Notes: generated by a model from the sequence alone, not told the origin. DNA of 64,000 nt from Mycobacterium barrassiae (GCF_025822765.1 NZ_JACKUK010000027.1:1626-65625); one strand, 5' to 3'. Positions 24,976-33,030 are shown, counted from the stretch's first letter. A program made the numbers and translations.

Positions 24976-25342
24976 TCACCCGTTTGCGGTGCCCGATTCT
25001 GTTTGCTGGCGCTGCGCTGCCGGTCGCGCGCCAGCCGCCCCGCTGCCCTGCTGCCCTGCTGACTGCCCGCCGATCTTGCGGCCAGCATCGGCCCCAATCC
25101 GCGCCAGCGAGCGGCCCCCGAGCCCGCCGACCGGCGACACACCACCGCGCACCCTCCGCCTTGGCGTGGTGGGCAACAATGGCGCATTTCGTGCTGTCTC
25201 GCATTATCTCGCGCATATCGCGAATCATGCTAATGTCGTATTCATAGAGGGCTTCTGCCGCTCGGCCCACCAAGCGAGCGCGCCATTGCCGTTCTGTTCG
25301 GCCACACCACCGAAAAGCTTGGGCCGATGAAAGGCGCTCATT
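24976..25342. other. non-coding left end of element
   Basis: No gene is convincing here. Overlapping Gly/Ala/Gln-rich readings exist on the minus strand but lack ATG/GTG starts with ribosome sites. An inverted repeat TCGCG-CATAT-CGCGA lies at 25209-25223, about 120 bp before the HTH gene, and could be an operator. Confidence 0.4.
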
Positions 25343-25555
25343 GTGGCAATGGCAAAAATGCAGACAAAACCCAAAACCGCCGATTTGATCTCGACCACTG
25401 AAACCGCTAAGCGGCTCGGCGTCACTTCGAACATGGTTCGCACCCTGGTAGCCGATGGCCATCTGATCGGTTACAGGATCGGCAGAGTTGTTCGAATCGA
25501 CGGCGATTCGATCGAATCGTTTCTTGCGAAAAACCGGATGGGCGGACATCAATGA
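25343..25555 (+). CDS. AlpA/excisionase-like HTH protein
   Basis: A 70-aa protein with a winged-helix/MerR-like HTH (about 18-64): TTETAKRLGVTSNMVRTLV, then DGHLIGYRIGRVVRIDGDSI. This HTH_17 type is shared by excisionases (recombination directionality factors) and AlpA-type regulators of integrated elements. Being the first gene after attL favours an excisionase role, but a second such protein is encoded at 28768, so which one acts in excision is undecided. Confidence 0.7.
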   Translation: MAMAKMQTKPKTADLISTTETAKRLGVTSNMVRTLVADGHLIGYRIGRVVRIDGDSIESFLAKNRMGGHQ

Positions 25556-25612
25556 GGGACCGCCGACATCGGTTCACGCTCGCTGGATGCGCGGGAGAAT
25601 AGACTGGCAGAT

Positions 25613-26503
25613 GTGCCAGGAACCGACGCCAACACGGCGAACGACGATCCGAACTACCGAAACCCGAAGTGCTACGTAAACACCTATGGCGGATGCTCGC
25701 GCAAGATCTCTGGTGAGCACTTCATCACCCATAGCATCATCAAGCTGTACAGCTTCGGCGACGACGATGTGACGGTCAAGCACGACAACGGGCGCGGAAT
25801 CCGCGAGTTCGTATCTCCGAAGAAGTTCGTAACCAACATCCTGTGCACAAATCACAACACCGCCCTTCACAACGCCGACGATGCCGCTCTAGAGGTTGCG
25901 AAGTTCCTTTTCAATATCTCCACTACCTACAAGTGCGGAACCGGGCAATGGGGCGATCCCGCCGAAATCACTGTTTCCGGCGACGACTTCCAAGTGTGGG
26001 TGCTGAAACTGCTTCTCAACCACGTGATGGGCAAGGCGTTCCCCCATCAACGAGACGAATCGGTGAATCCGTTCCCGCCGGAATGCGTCGATCTTCTGCT
26101 TGGTCGCGTTATGTGGCCGAACGACCAAGGGCTTTGCGTCGCGGGTGATCCATCCAACAAAGATCTTATGCTGAACGACTTCGGCAGCTTCGAAGACATC
26201 ATTTCGCACCACGTTTCGTTTCAGCCGTTTATCTTCGGCGACCACATCGTGGGTCGCGGCGGCGAGGTCGCAGGCGGAATCGTCAACCTGAATGGCGTGG
26301 GCTTCGGCATGACCGTCGTCAACACCGGGCGAAGCGATGCGGCCACGTTCAACGCACAACCCGGCAACCCGTTGCGGGGTTCTGTTCTACGTCCGAGGTC
26401 GATTGCCTGGAAGCTCGGTGGAGTCGAAAAGCGGATCAACTTCACTTGGTCGGACATCTGGAACCACGAACCGGTGACGTACACGATCAACGTTCGCGGC
26501 TAG
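25613..26503 (+). CDS. uncharacterised protein with Cys/His metal-site motif
   Basis: A 296-aa protein (GTG start) of unknown function. Its N-terminal part has C20, C28, the segment KISGEHFITHSI (E35, H36) and then ILCTNHNTAL (C78, H81, N82). This pattern resembles uncharacterised bacterial proteins with an HNH-like zinc arrangement, so a nuclease-like fold is possible but not shown. No membrane segment. It lies just inside attL after the HTH gene, a usual place for satellite cargo such as anti-phage genes. Confidence 0.65.
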   Translation: MPGTDANTANDDPNYRNPKCYVNTYGGCSRKISGEHFITHSIIKLYSFGDDDVTVKHDNGRGIREFVSPKKFVTNILCTNHNTALHNADDAALEVAKFLFNISTTYKCGTGQWGDPAEITVSGDDFQVWVLKLLLNHVMGKAFPHQRDESVNPFPPECVDLLLGRVMWPNDQGLCVAGDPSNKDLMLNDFGSFEDIISHHVSFQPFIFGDHIVGRGGEVAGGIVNLNGVGFGMTVVNTGRSDAATFNAQPGNPLRGSVLRPRSIAWKLGGVEKRINFTWSDIWNHEPVTYTINVRG

Positions 26504-26633
26504 CCGGGGCGAGTCGGCGTGACGGGGCGATTTTGGCCGTTTCGGGGATTGCGCCACGGGCGCACGGTCTGCCCGTAACGCATCGGGCCGGGTTGCAGCG
26601 GATACGGCGGTTCGGCGGGCCGGTAGGTGTCGC

Positions 26634-26885
26634 TCAATGTGCGATCTTCCGGCCCGCTGTGACACCGACGTAGTACCGACCCTTGCCCCTGCGGGGTTTG
26701 AGTTCCACACCGGCGCGAAAACCGGCGTACTGACCGCCAGGACCAACGCGACCAACGCGCACGTTCTGACGAACCGACCCGCGAACGACGCGCGTCGGCA
26801 GCGACCGTTTGACCCGCGTTGACCGGCTCGCCGTAGAGGCAAACTGACCCTTGCGGTTGCGCTTGTAGGTACGACGTTTCGCCAT
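26634..26885 (-). CDS. small very basic protein (83 aa)
   Basis: An 83-aa protein with about 25 Arg/Lys, starting MAKRRTYKRNRKGQFAS. The R-x-K-G-x-F motif near the N terminus is repeated in the 22-aa peptide encoded immediately upstream. It starts 2 bp after that stop, so translation is probably coupled. Last gene of the leftward capsid block. It might bind nucleic acid or the capsid interior; no homologue is recognised. Confidence 0.6.
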   Translation of the reverse strand: MAKRRTYKRNRKGQFASTASRSTRVKRSLPTRVVRGSVRQNVRVGRVGPGGQYAGFRAGVELKPRRGKGRYYVGVTAGRKIAH

Positions 26886-26887
26886 CG

Positions 26888-26956
26888 TCAGCGCTTCTTG
26901 GTGAATCGGCCAGACTTGCCGCGCGGTCGGCGCTTGCCTTTGCCCTTTTTCGCCAT
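26888..26956 (-). CDS. 22-aa basic miniprotein
   Basis: A short reading frame giving MAKKGKGKRRPRGKSGRFTK plus KR, preceded by GGGAGGAACAACGAC, a strong ribosome-binding site 8 nt from ATG. Over half its residues are Lys/Arg. It shares the KSGRF/RKGQF-type motif with the next gene and lies between two small genes of the capsid block with 2-bp spacing to the 83-aa gene. The ribosome site and context support real translation. Confidence 0.55.
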   Translation of the reverse strand: MAKKGKGKRRPRGKSGRFTKKR

Positions 26957-26996
26957 GTCGTTGTTCCTCCCAGATCGTCAGTTCGCGGTGCCGATG

Positions 26997-27236
26997 TCAG
27001 TCGGCCAGGCGGGGCCGAGGTCGGCCAGCGTGCGGACGCGCTGACGTGACTTCGACCGGTGGCGGGGCCGAGTTGCGCCGATGGTCGCGATTGACCAACG
27101 GCGCAACGTCGTCCCGATTGCGCGCCGGTCCCGGTCCGTACTCCGAAGCGCCGAAACGGTCACCGCGCGATTTCGCGTCGTGCATCGCGTCGATGAGTTC
27201 TTGCGTTGCATTGGCGCGCGCGTTGTCGAAAACCAT
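26997..27236 (-). CDS. small protein downstream of capsid gene (79 aa)
   Basis: A 79-aa hydrophilic protein, N terminus helical and acidic (MVFDNARANATQELIDAMHD), C terminus Pro/Arg-rich and probably disordered. It follows the capsid candidate and its hairpin on the minus strand. Possible roles are a scaffold, a cement or a packaging accessory; none is supported by a recognised motif. Confidence 0.5.
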   Translation of the reverse strand: MVFDNARANATQELIDAMHDAKSRGDRFGASEYGPGPARNRDDVAPLVNRDHRRNSAPPPVEVTSARPHAGRPRPRLAD

Positions 27237-27298
27237 TGCAGTTACCTACTTTCAGCGATTCGCAGGCCGCGTCCGTTGCGCCGGATCGTCCGTTAAGC

Positions 27299-27339
27299 CG
27301 TGGCGGGCCGTACGTCGTCGTCACAGACGGCCCGCCACG
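27299..27339 (-). terminator. hairpin after capsid gene
   Basis: A perfect 13-bp stem (27299-27311 with 27327-27339) around a 15-nt loop, 4 bp past the capsid stop codon. There is no U tract on the minus strand, so it is more likely an attenuator or 3' mRNA stabiliser that sets capsid expression above that of the small genes downstream. Confidence 0.6.
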
Positions 27340-27343
27340 GGGG

Positions 27344-28531
27344 TTACAGGGCGATGGTCGGCGCGGTGTAATCGGTGCCGCTGCCGATCTGGATCGCCAC
27401 GGCTGCGCCGCGCTGGCGCACGCCGACGCCGAACGACCGAATGTATTGGCTGTCCTGAATCGGGTAACCGGTGTTGCCGGGAGCGGCCAGCAAGCCGCGA
27501 TAGCTTTCGACCGGGTGCTCACGAACGCCAATCACGTTGTTCTGACTGTTCGGCCCGCCAGTCGCCACTACGGCGATGTAGCCAGCGGGGATGAACTCGG
27601 TTTCGACCAGCCACGCGGGGCCGTAGGAACCAAGGCATTCGATTTCGTGGAACTCACCCGAAATCGCTTCACCGACGATGTTGTCGGGAGTGAGGTACGC
27701 CGGAGCTTTCTTCGACGGGATGTACGAGTGTTTCGCAATCGGCCCGCCACTGCGCGATTCTTCACCTTGGCGGAACGTCTGGATATTCTCGCTTTCGAGC
27801 TGCGACGCCAGAATGAGAATCTGCGAACCCGCTTCCCGACCGTAGCCCTTGGCGCGGATCGTTCGCACGGCGTCTTCGATATCGCCGGAATCGACCTGTG
27901 TTGCACCGGACTTCCAGTAGTGCGTGGTGGTCGCCGGGTCGAACTCGTGACCGAGGTAGCTGGGGACGTATTGACCATCGGCGTTCCACAGACCACGGCA
28001 CGTATAGCCCTCGTTGTTCGTCTTGGGCGACGGGTCAAACAGCCGTTTCAGGATCGTGCCTGTGACCAGACGATTGTCCGAATGCATGATGCCGTTGATG
28101 GACGCGTACACCTGTTCGGCGGTCATGGCCCGAAGTGCGCGCCACGTGAACGACGACCGCAAGCCGAAATCGCCGAAGTCGTAGCCGAGGATCAACGCGT
28201 CTGCGGGCAAACCGGCAGCGTTGGTTACGCCGTATTCGGTGAGTTGCTCGAAGCTCGGAGACGAAATGTTCTGTGGCACAGCCTCACCGGGCAGCACGGT
28301 TCGGAACGACAACAGGTCAGAAATGCCAGTGCGGTGCTTATTCCACGTGTCGAACGCTCCGACCAGATCGGCCCAAATCTCGTTTAGGTCAACGCCGTCT
28401 GCGGTGTGCGTCGCGAGCGCGTCGCCAGCGGCGATGATGCCCATCTGGCCGGATTGCTCACCGCCGAAGATCGGCAGAACCGGCACGCCGTCAATCATTG
28501 GGAAATCGGCGAAATCGAGAATCGCGGTCAT
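27344..28531 (-). CDS. putative HK97-like major capsid protein
   Basis: A 395-aa soluble protein, start preceded by GAGGT. No membrane segments or enzyme motifs. Its size, Gly/Ala-rich mixed composition and C-terminal part with DSQYIRSFGVGVRQRGAAV are like major capsid proteins of siphophages and of phiRv-type elements. There is no adjacent prohead protease or portal gene, and no obvious scaffold-like N-terminal helix, so a self-assembling shell without protease maturation would be expected. An encapsulin-like compartment is the main alternative. Confidence 0.5.
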   Translation of the reverse strand: MTAILDFADFPMIDGVPVLPIFGGEQSGQMGIIAAGDALATHTADGVDLNEIWADLVGAFDTWNKHRTGISDLLSFRTVLPGEAVPQNISSPSFEQLTEYGVTNAAGLPADALILGYDFGDFGLRSSFTWRALRAMTAEQVYASINGIMHSDNRLVTGTILKRLFDPSPKTNNEGYTCRGLWNADGQYVPSYLGHEFDPATTTHYWKSGATQVDSGDIEDAVRTIRAKGYGREAGSQILILASQLESENIQTFRQGEESRSGGPIAKHSYIPSKKAPAYLTPDNIVGEAISGEFHEIECLGSYGPAWLVETEFIPAGYIAVVATGGPNSQNNVIGVREHPVESYRGLLAAPGNTGYPIQDSQYIRSFGVGVRQRGAAVAIQIGSGTDYTAPTIAL

Positions 28532-28657
28532 TATCAGAACCTCACATTTTCAGGCGCGTTTATCGCGCGTGGTGGCTCGATTTTACTCGGCGGAATGGCG
28601 CGAGCGGGGCCGCGTATAGACGCCACGCCGACAATTCACGCGCCACGCGCGCCATTC

Positions 28658-28686
28658 GTGACATAGCGTCCACAATGCACTATTCT
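28658..28686 (+). promoter_or_regulatory. promoter of the rightward early block
   Basis: GTGACA (28658-28663), 17-nt spacer and TATTCT (28681-28686), 81 bp before the HTH gene at 28768. It lies in the divergent gap between the capsid block and the replication block, the natural control switch of the element. Confidence 0.5.
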
Positions 28687-28767
28687 GGACCCTGAAACGG
28701 ACACCTGAGCGCGCCAGGCTAGCGCGCGGGCCGCGAGGCCATCGGTAATGAAAGGTGCCCGTTTCTC

Positions 28768-28974
28768 ATGTCTCAGGATCGCGTGCGGCTCGATGCAGTG
28801 GGCGACATGCTCACCACAGCGCAGGCCGCGAAACTCCTTGGTGTAAGCCAGAATTCGATACGACGGTACGCCCGTGACGGGTTGATCCCGGCTCACAAAG
28901 TCGGCAAGCGGCTGCTTCGATTCCGTCGCGACGACTTGATTCGTCTCATTTCAAAATCGGACAAAAGCGCGTGA
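28768..28974 (+). CDS. AlpA-like HTH regulator
   Basis: A 68-aa protein with an HTH_17 domain (about 16-62): LTTAQAAKLLGVSQNSIRRY, then ARDGLIPAHKVGKRLLRFRR. It is the first gene of the rightward replication block and is divergent from the capsid gene, so it is a good candidate for the element's activator. It is a paralogue-type relative of the 25343 protein. Its stop overlaps the next start (GTGA). Confidence 0.7.
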   Translation: MSQDRVRLDAVGDMLTTAQAAKLLGVSQNSIRRYARDGLIPAHKVGKRLLRFRRDDLIRLISKSDKSA

Positions 28975-29126
28975 GCCGCGGAATCGAAAAGCGCCGAAAT
29001 TCAGTGACCGTCGATCCGGTCAAACTCTCCGTTTATGACCTGTTGTTTTCGTTGGTCACACGGTCTGGCGTGGAAATCGCGCTAAGTGTCGGTGAAGTGA
29101 AAATAGGTGGAAAGGGTAAATCATGA
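28971..29126 (+). CDS. 51-aa protein in coupled operon
   Basis: A 51-aa frame from GTG (MSRGIEKRRNSVTVDP...GGKGKS). It overlaps the previous stop by 4 bp (GTGA) and the next start by 4 bp (ATGA). A continuous chain of such overlaps on both sides strongly suggests a real gene. No motif is recognised. Confidence 0.6.
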   Translation: MSRGIEKRRNSVTVDPVKLSVYDLLFSLVTRSGVEIALSVGEVKIGGKGKS

Positions 29127-29365
29127 CAATTGACTTTGGCAGACGAATCATAGGTCCGCGCGTCGCAGCGTTCCGCAACGACCGATCCCGCTGGAACTTG
29201 GCGAACCTTTTCGCCGGTGAACGTCGCCGTTTGGTCGAACTCGATGCCGAGATCGACCGGCGCGCTTACGCATTCGCGCCCGCCGACCGCAACCTACAGG
29301 AACGCGCACGGCGCGCGATGACACAAGCCGCAGAAATCGCACTCACGGGAAGCTACGCGAAATGA
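29123..29365 (+). CDS. 80-aa helical protein of unknown function
   Basis: An 80-aa, Arg/Ala-rich, probably all-helical protein (RRRLVELDAEIDRRAYAFAP). It overlaps its neighbours by 4 bp on each side, so it belongs to the operon 28768-30188. No family recognised. Confidence 0.6.
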   Translation: MTIDFGRRIIGPRVAAFRNDRSRWNLANLFAGERRRLVELDAEIDRRAYAFAPADRNLQERARRAMTQAAEIALTGSYAK

Positions 29366-30009
29366 ACCACGACAACAGACGACCGATCAGCGCAGCGACG
29401 CGCGCAGACATCACCGGTCGATTTTCGACACTGACTGACTCAAGCCTGAGCGGCGAAACCGATGATCCCGCGCTGGCTGCTATGGCCGAACAGATCCTGT
29501 CTGGCCTGTTGCACGCCGATGGTTTGGCCGCACAGCACTACGAACGGAAAGCGCCGGGCTTCCTAGCCGCGCATCAGTCGGTTTCGTTCCTGCCCGAGCT
29601 GGCGCGGATCGCCGCAAACGCCGTCGCAGCGGATCGCCAGATGATCGACGGCGACGACGGCGGGCCGTGGGTGATCTTCACGACGCGACCGGGCGAACGC
29701 TACGCCCTGGCGACTCCCGGCATTCTCGACGCGGCGCTGGACACGGTTGCCGGTGACATCGCGTGCGATCTTCGCCGCAGTTGGGGCGGAAACGGTTACT
29801 GCGTGTCCGACATGAATATGTCGAAACGGCACAAACTGCCACCCACCGATAAAAGCGGAAAGATGCTGAATCGTCCGTTTACGTTTCTGTTCGCACATGG
29901 CGAATATCTCGTTTTGTCGAGAATCTGCATCGACTGCTGGATCGATTTCGTCAAACACTACGAAATCAAAGATGTACGAATTCAGAATCCTTGGGAAACG
30001 CTCGGATGA
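29362..30009 (+). CDS. 215-aa protein of unknown function
   Basis: A soluble 215-aa protein overlapping its upstream and downstream neighbours by 4 bp. N-terminal half helical, C-terminal part with aromatic-rich segments (PFTFLFAHGEYLVLSRICID). No motif was recognised. Its place just before the primase suggests an early function such as replication or helper-phage interference, which is only positional inference. Confidence 0.55.
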   Translation: MNHDNRRPISAATRADITGRFSTLTDSSLSGETDDPALAAMAEQILSGLLHADGLAAQHYERKAPGFLAAHQSVSFLPELARIAANAVAADRQMIDGDDGGPWVIFTTRPGERYALATPGILDAALDTVAGDIACDLRRSWGGNGYCVSDMNMSKRHKLPPTDKSGKMLNRPFTFLFAHGEYLVLSRICIDCWIDFVKHYEIKDVRIQNPWETLG

Positions 30010-30188
30010 CCGAAGCGCAACACCCTTCACGGGTCGGTGACCGTGTTCTAAATACGCTCTACCACAGTGTATTTCAGCCAGAACTGACGAACCCCGACCG
30101 GGGAAACGAGGAAAGCCGGTCGGGGTTCGATCACGGTGTTCGGTCACCGCAGAACAAGCACTTTCGAGAATACCGCGTCGGTCCCTGA
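30006..30188 (+). CDS. possible 60-aa protein overlapping a hairpin
   Basis: A 60-aa frame (MTEAQHPSRVGDRVLNTLYH...) starting with an ATGA overlap with the previous gene. It runs straight through a 13-bp stem structure and nested inverted repeats, so the region may instead be non-coding. Kept at low confidence because of the overlap. Confidence 0.3.
   Translation: MTEAQHPSRVGDRVLNTLYHSVFQPELTNPDRGNEESRSGFDHGVRSPQNKHFREYRVGP
30035..30149. repeat. nested inverted repeats upstream of primase gene
   Basis: Outer arms CGGTGACCG (30035-30043) and CGGTCACCG (30141-30149) enclose an inner perfect 13-bp stem (30089-30101 with 30116-30128, GAACCCCGACCGG) and a 14-nt purine-rich loop. Candidate replication origin, structured RNA or terminator. 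Confidence 0.6.
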
Positions 30189-30225
30189 ATTTCACAGCCC
30201 CGTAGGTAAATTGAGCAAAGAATTA

Positions 30226-30257
30226 GCGGGCCGATCATTCCCACAAGATCGGCCCGC
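30226..30257 (+). terminator. hairpin just before primase gene
   Basis: Perfect 11-bp stem GCGGGCCGATC / GATCGGCCCGC (30226-30236, 30247-30257) with a 10-nt loop, 28 bp before the primase start. No U tract follows, so an attenuator or Rho-independent-like pause is possible, as is an origin element. Confidence 0.5.
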
Positions 30258-30285
30258 CGCAGCCACCCCGCAACAAAGGTAACTG

Positions 30286-32823
30286 ATGACCATTACACCA
30301 CAGGTCAATGACAAACTCGACAGACCTGCGCGCGTTTTGCAATTTCCGCCCATTGGTCGAATCGATCCGCGCGACATCATCGCGACCGGTCCGATTCCGC
30401 TCAGCGCCGACGATCTCGCGTTCGACTGCGAGACGGCGCAACGCTGGGCGACGCGTCGCGCGGACCTGGCGGCAACGCTGGCCGCGCTGCCGATCTTCGG
30501 CGGCAGCATGCCCGCCGACCGCGAGCACCAGGGCGACGCGGTGACCGCGATCCCCGACGTGGCCGGACAGGACACGCCAACCGCAGCGCTGGCGTATGCG
30601 AACGCGGGTATGTACCTGATACCGACCAGCGCCGATAACATCAAGAACCCCGGTTCGATTCTCGGCAAAGGCTGGCAGGACAAGACAAGTCGAAACCGGG
30701 CGCAGATCCGAAAGTGGTTCTCCGACCATCCCGGCGCGGGCATCGCGTGGGACGTTGGCCGGTCCGGCGCAATCGCCTTCGATCTCGATTGTGACGACAA
30801 GCCCGCCGACATGAGCGACGCCGTTTGGACGGCGCTGCAAACCGGCGCGATACACACAACCCGCCAAGGCGGATCGGCGCGGGCACACTACGTTTTCGCG
30901 TGCAAGCCAGACGAGTTCGGCAACGGCGCGGGCGCATTCGGGCGATGGGGCGAAGTCCGATGCAGCAACGGCGTGATCGTTCTCGCGCCGACACCGCACC
31001 CCGACGCCGACACGAAAGGCGGTTCCTACCGCTGGCGCAAGTCCGGCGAGTTGCCGCCGTTGCCCGATGTACTGCGCGGTCTGCTGTCCAGTGCTGCGCA
31101 AAACGACGATCCCAAAACGCCGGCCGAACTGACCAAGTTTCTCGGCGCGCACGTCCGCGACGATCAACCGCGCGGATTGCAAGGCCATCTCACAAGCTTC
31201 GCCGCAGCGGTCGAACGCGGAGAGTCTCGCCACGACTCGATGACCAAAATCATGGCGTGGGCTTTCCGCGAATCGCTCATCGGGCGATTCGGTGCCCAAA
31301 CCGCCTATGACGCTCTCAAACTCGCGTTCTACCGCGCCAAACCGGAGACCAGAGGAACCGGAGAGTTCGACCGGATCGCTCGGTGGGCGGCAGCGCAAGC
31401 CGAAATCGCCGATCCCAACGAAACCCGGCAGCGCGTCAGTCGCGACACCTACGCCGATCCGTTCGAACCGATTCGATCGGATCTGGCCGATTTCTGGTCG
31501 TCGTCCCCGCAACTGTCGGACTTGCGCCAGTTCGCGCAAGCGCGGCTGGTCGGCCCGATGTCCATGTTGGGTAACTCGCTGGCGCGCGTCGTTGCGTCGA
31601 TCCCGCCGAACGTCGTCTTGCCGCCCATCGTCGGTGGCGTCGCCAGCCTGAATCTGTTCGTCGCGCTGGTCGGCAAAAGCGGTGAAAGCAAGTCGGCGTC
31701 AATGCGCGCCAGCGCCGATTGGTTGCGGATCGAACCGAACTACCAACCGTCCAAACCCGGCAGCGGCGAAGGGTTGGCGAAATGCTTCGCCTACAAGTCG
31801 AAACTTGCGGGTGGTAGCGGATGGGTACAAGTCGGCAAGCAATGGTCAGTGCTGGCGCAGATCCCCGAAGTGGACACTTTGGCCGCGACCGGCAACCGTA
31901 GCGGTTCGACCATCATGAGCACCCTTCGCGAAGGCTGGTCGGGCGAACGTCTCGGCCAGGACTACGCGGGCGATGACAAGCGGATCATTCTGCAAGACAA
32001 CCGATACCGGCTGTGTTTGAGTCTCGGTGTTCAGCCGTTGCGGGCCGCGCCGATCTTCGATGATGCGGACGGCGGCACGCCGCAGCGGTTCGTGTGGTTT
32101 TCGGCGGTCGATCACGACTTGCCCGATGTCGAACCCGACCCGCCGCCAATGCTCGATTTGGGCCGTTGGGAAGACGGCACTTCGAGCGCTTCCGGCACCA
32201 ACTCGGCGGCGCTGGTCGATCCGGATATCGACCGTAACGCCAATCTTGCGGTTCCCGCCGACCCGGCAGAGTTCGACATTCTGACGGTTCCCACCATTGC
32301 CGAGCGCGAGATCAGAGACGTTCAGCGCGCGATCCGGCGCGGTCTCGGCGGCGTCGATCCGCTCGACGGGCATCGCTTGCTTGTTCAGTTGAAAGTGGCT
32401 GCCGCGCTCATGGCGCTGGAAGGCCGACGCCACGAGATCACCGAATCGGATTGGCAGCGCGCCGCCGTCGTGATGGCAATGTCAAACATCACGCGCAAGG
32501 CGGTGCGCGATGAACTGGCGTCGAAGTCCCGAGAGCTGAACCTCGCGCGTGGTCGCGCCGAAGGCGAACGCGAGATCATCAAGTCCGACGTGATCGCCGA
32601 AGACCGGCAACGGGTGTTCCGCATGTCCGAACGGATTCGGGAAGCGCTCAAGACCGACGACGGCCAAACGTTGTCGAAGTTGCGCAAGGCTCTTGCCGGT
32701 GGAAATCGCAACCGCGATGTTTTCGACAAAGCCGTTGTGTTCGCTGCCGACAACGGGATGGTTCGACGCGAAGACTTCACGGCGCGCAACGGCCAAGAGA
32801 GCGCGCGGCTATGGCAGATCTGA
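30286..32823 (+). CDS. primase-polymerase / SF3-like helicase replication protein
   Basis: An 845-aa replication protein. Residues about 98-260 are a bifunctional primase-polymerase domain: LAYANAGMYLIPTS, the metal-binding DLDCD (166-170) and the RAHYVFA histidine (H201). Residues about 425-760 are a DUF3987-type/SF3-like ATPase with Walker A GKSGESKS (463-470). Such fusions replicate phages, plasmids and satellites. It is the largest gene of the element and follows large inverted repeats that could be its origin. AAAGG lies 7-11 nt before the ATG. Confidence 0.8.
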   Translation: MTITPQVNDKLDRPARVLQFPPIGRIDPRDIIATGPIPLSADDLAFDCETAQRWATRRADLAATLAALPIFGGSMPADREHQGDAVTAIPDVAGQDTPTAALAYANAGMYLIPTSADNIKNPGSILGKGWQDKTSRNRAQIRKWFSDHPGAGIAWDVGRSGAIAFDLDCDDKPADMSDAVWTALQTGAIHTTRQGGSARAHYVFACKPDEFGNGAGAFGRWGEVRCSNGVIVLAPTPHPDADTKGGSYRWRKSGELPPLPDVLRGLLSSAAQNDDPKTPAELTKFLGAHVRDDQPRGLQGHLTSFAAAVERGESRHDSMTKIMAWAFRESLIGRFGAQTAYDALKLAFYRAKPETRGTGEFDRIARWAAAQAEIADPNETRQRVSRDTYADPFEPIRSDLADFWSSSPQLSDLRQFAQARLVGPMSMLGNSLARVVASIPPNVVLPPIVGGVASLNLFVALVGKSGESKSASMRASADWLRIEPNYQPSKPGSGEGLAKCFAYKSKLAGGSGWVQVGKQWSVLAQIPEVDTLAATGNRSGSTIMSTLREGWSGERLGQDYAGDDKRIILQDNRYRLCLSLGVQPLRAAPIFDDADGGTPQRFVWFSAVDHDLPDVEPDPPPMLDLGRWEDGTSSASGTNSAALVDPDIDRNANLAVPADPAEFDILTVPTIAEREIRDVQRAIRRGLGGVDPLDGHRLLVQLKVAAALMALEGRRHEITESDWQRAAVVMAMSNITRKAVRDELASKSRELNLARGRAEGEREIIKSDVIAEDRQRVFRMSERIREALKTDDGQTLSKLRKALAGGNRNRDVFDKAVVFAADNGMVRREDFTARNGQESARLWQI

Positions 32824-32864
32824 GCGCATCTAGCAAACATATTATGCGTCCAGCAGCGGTGAGG

Positions 32865-33030
32865 GTCCGAAGGGGGGAACAGGGGAACAGTTCCACCCTT
32901 CGCGCGAAAAACTGTCGCCGACCGATTTCCAAAACCCCAGGTCAGACAGATTCATTCATCGCCTATATGGAGCATTGGCACGGGGTTTCACAGTCGAAGG
33001 GGGGAACGTTCCCCCGTTCCACGCTTCGCG
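32865..33030. repeat. two GAAGGGGGGAAC repeats with palindromic arms
   Basis: Copy 1 (32865-32903) and copy 2 (32993-33030) both begin with GAAGGGGGGAAC and continue to GTTCC and a CTTCGCG end, so each can fold on itself. Copy 2 contains the palindrome GGGGAACGTTCCCC. They lie between the replication gene and the terminase-like gene, where a packaging or origin site would fit. 32824-33094 has no convincing gene. Confidence 0.6.

Noticed and set aside
24965-25552. A minus-strand 195-codon frame and overlapping Gly/Gln-rich frame at the left end of the element
   Set aside because: Overlaps the HTH gene on the other strand; starts are TTG or without ribosome site. The Gly/Ala/Gln-rich frame 24976-25179 could be real but is not supported enough.
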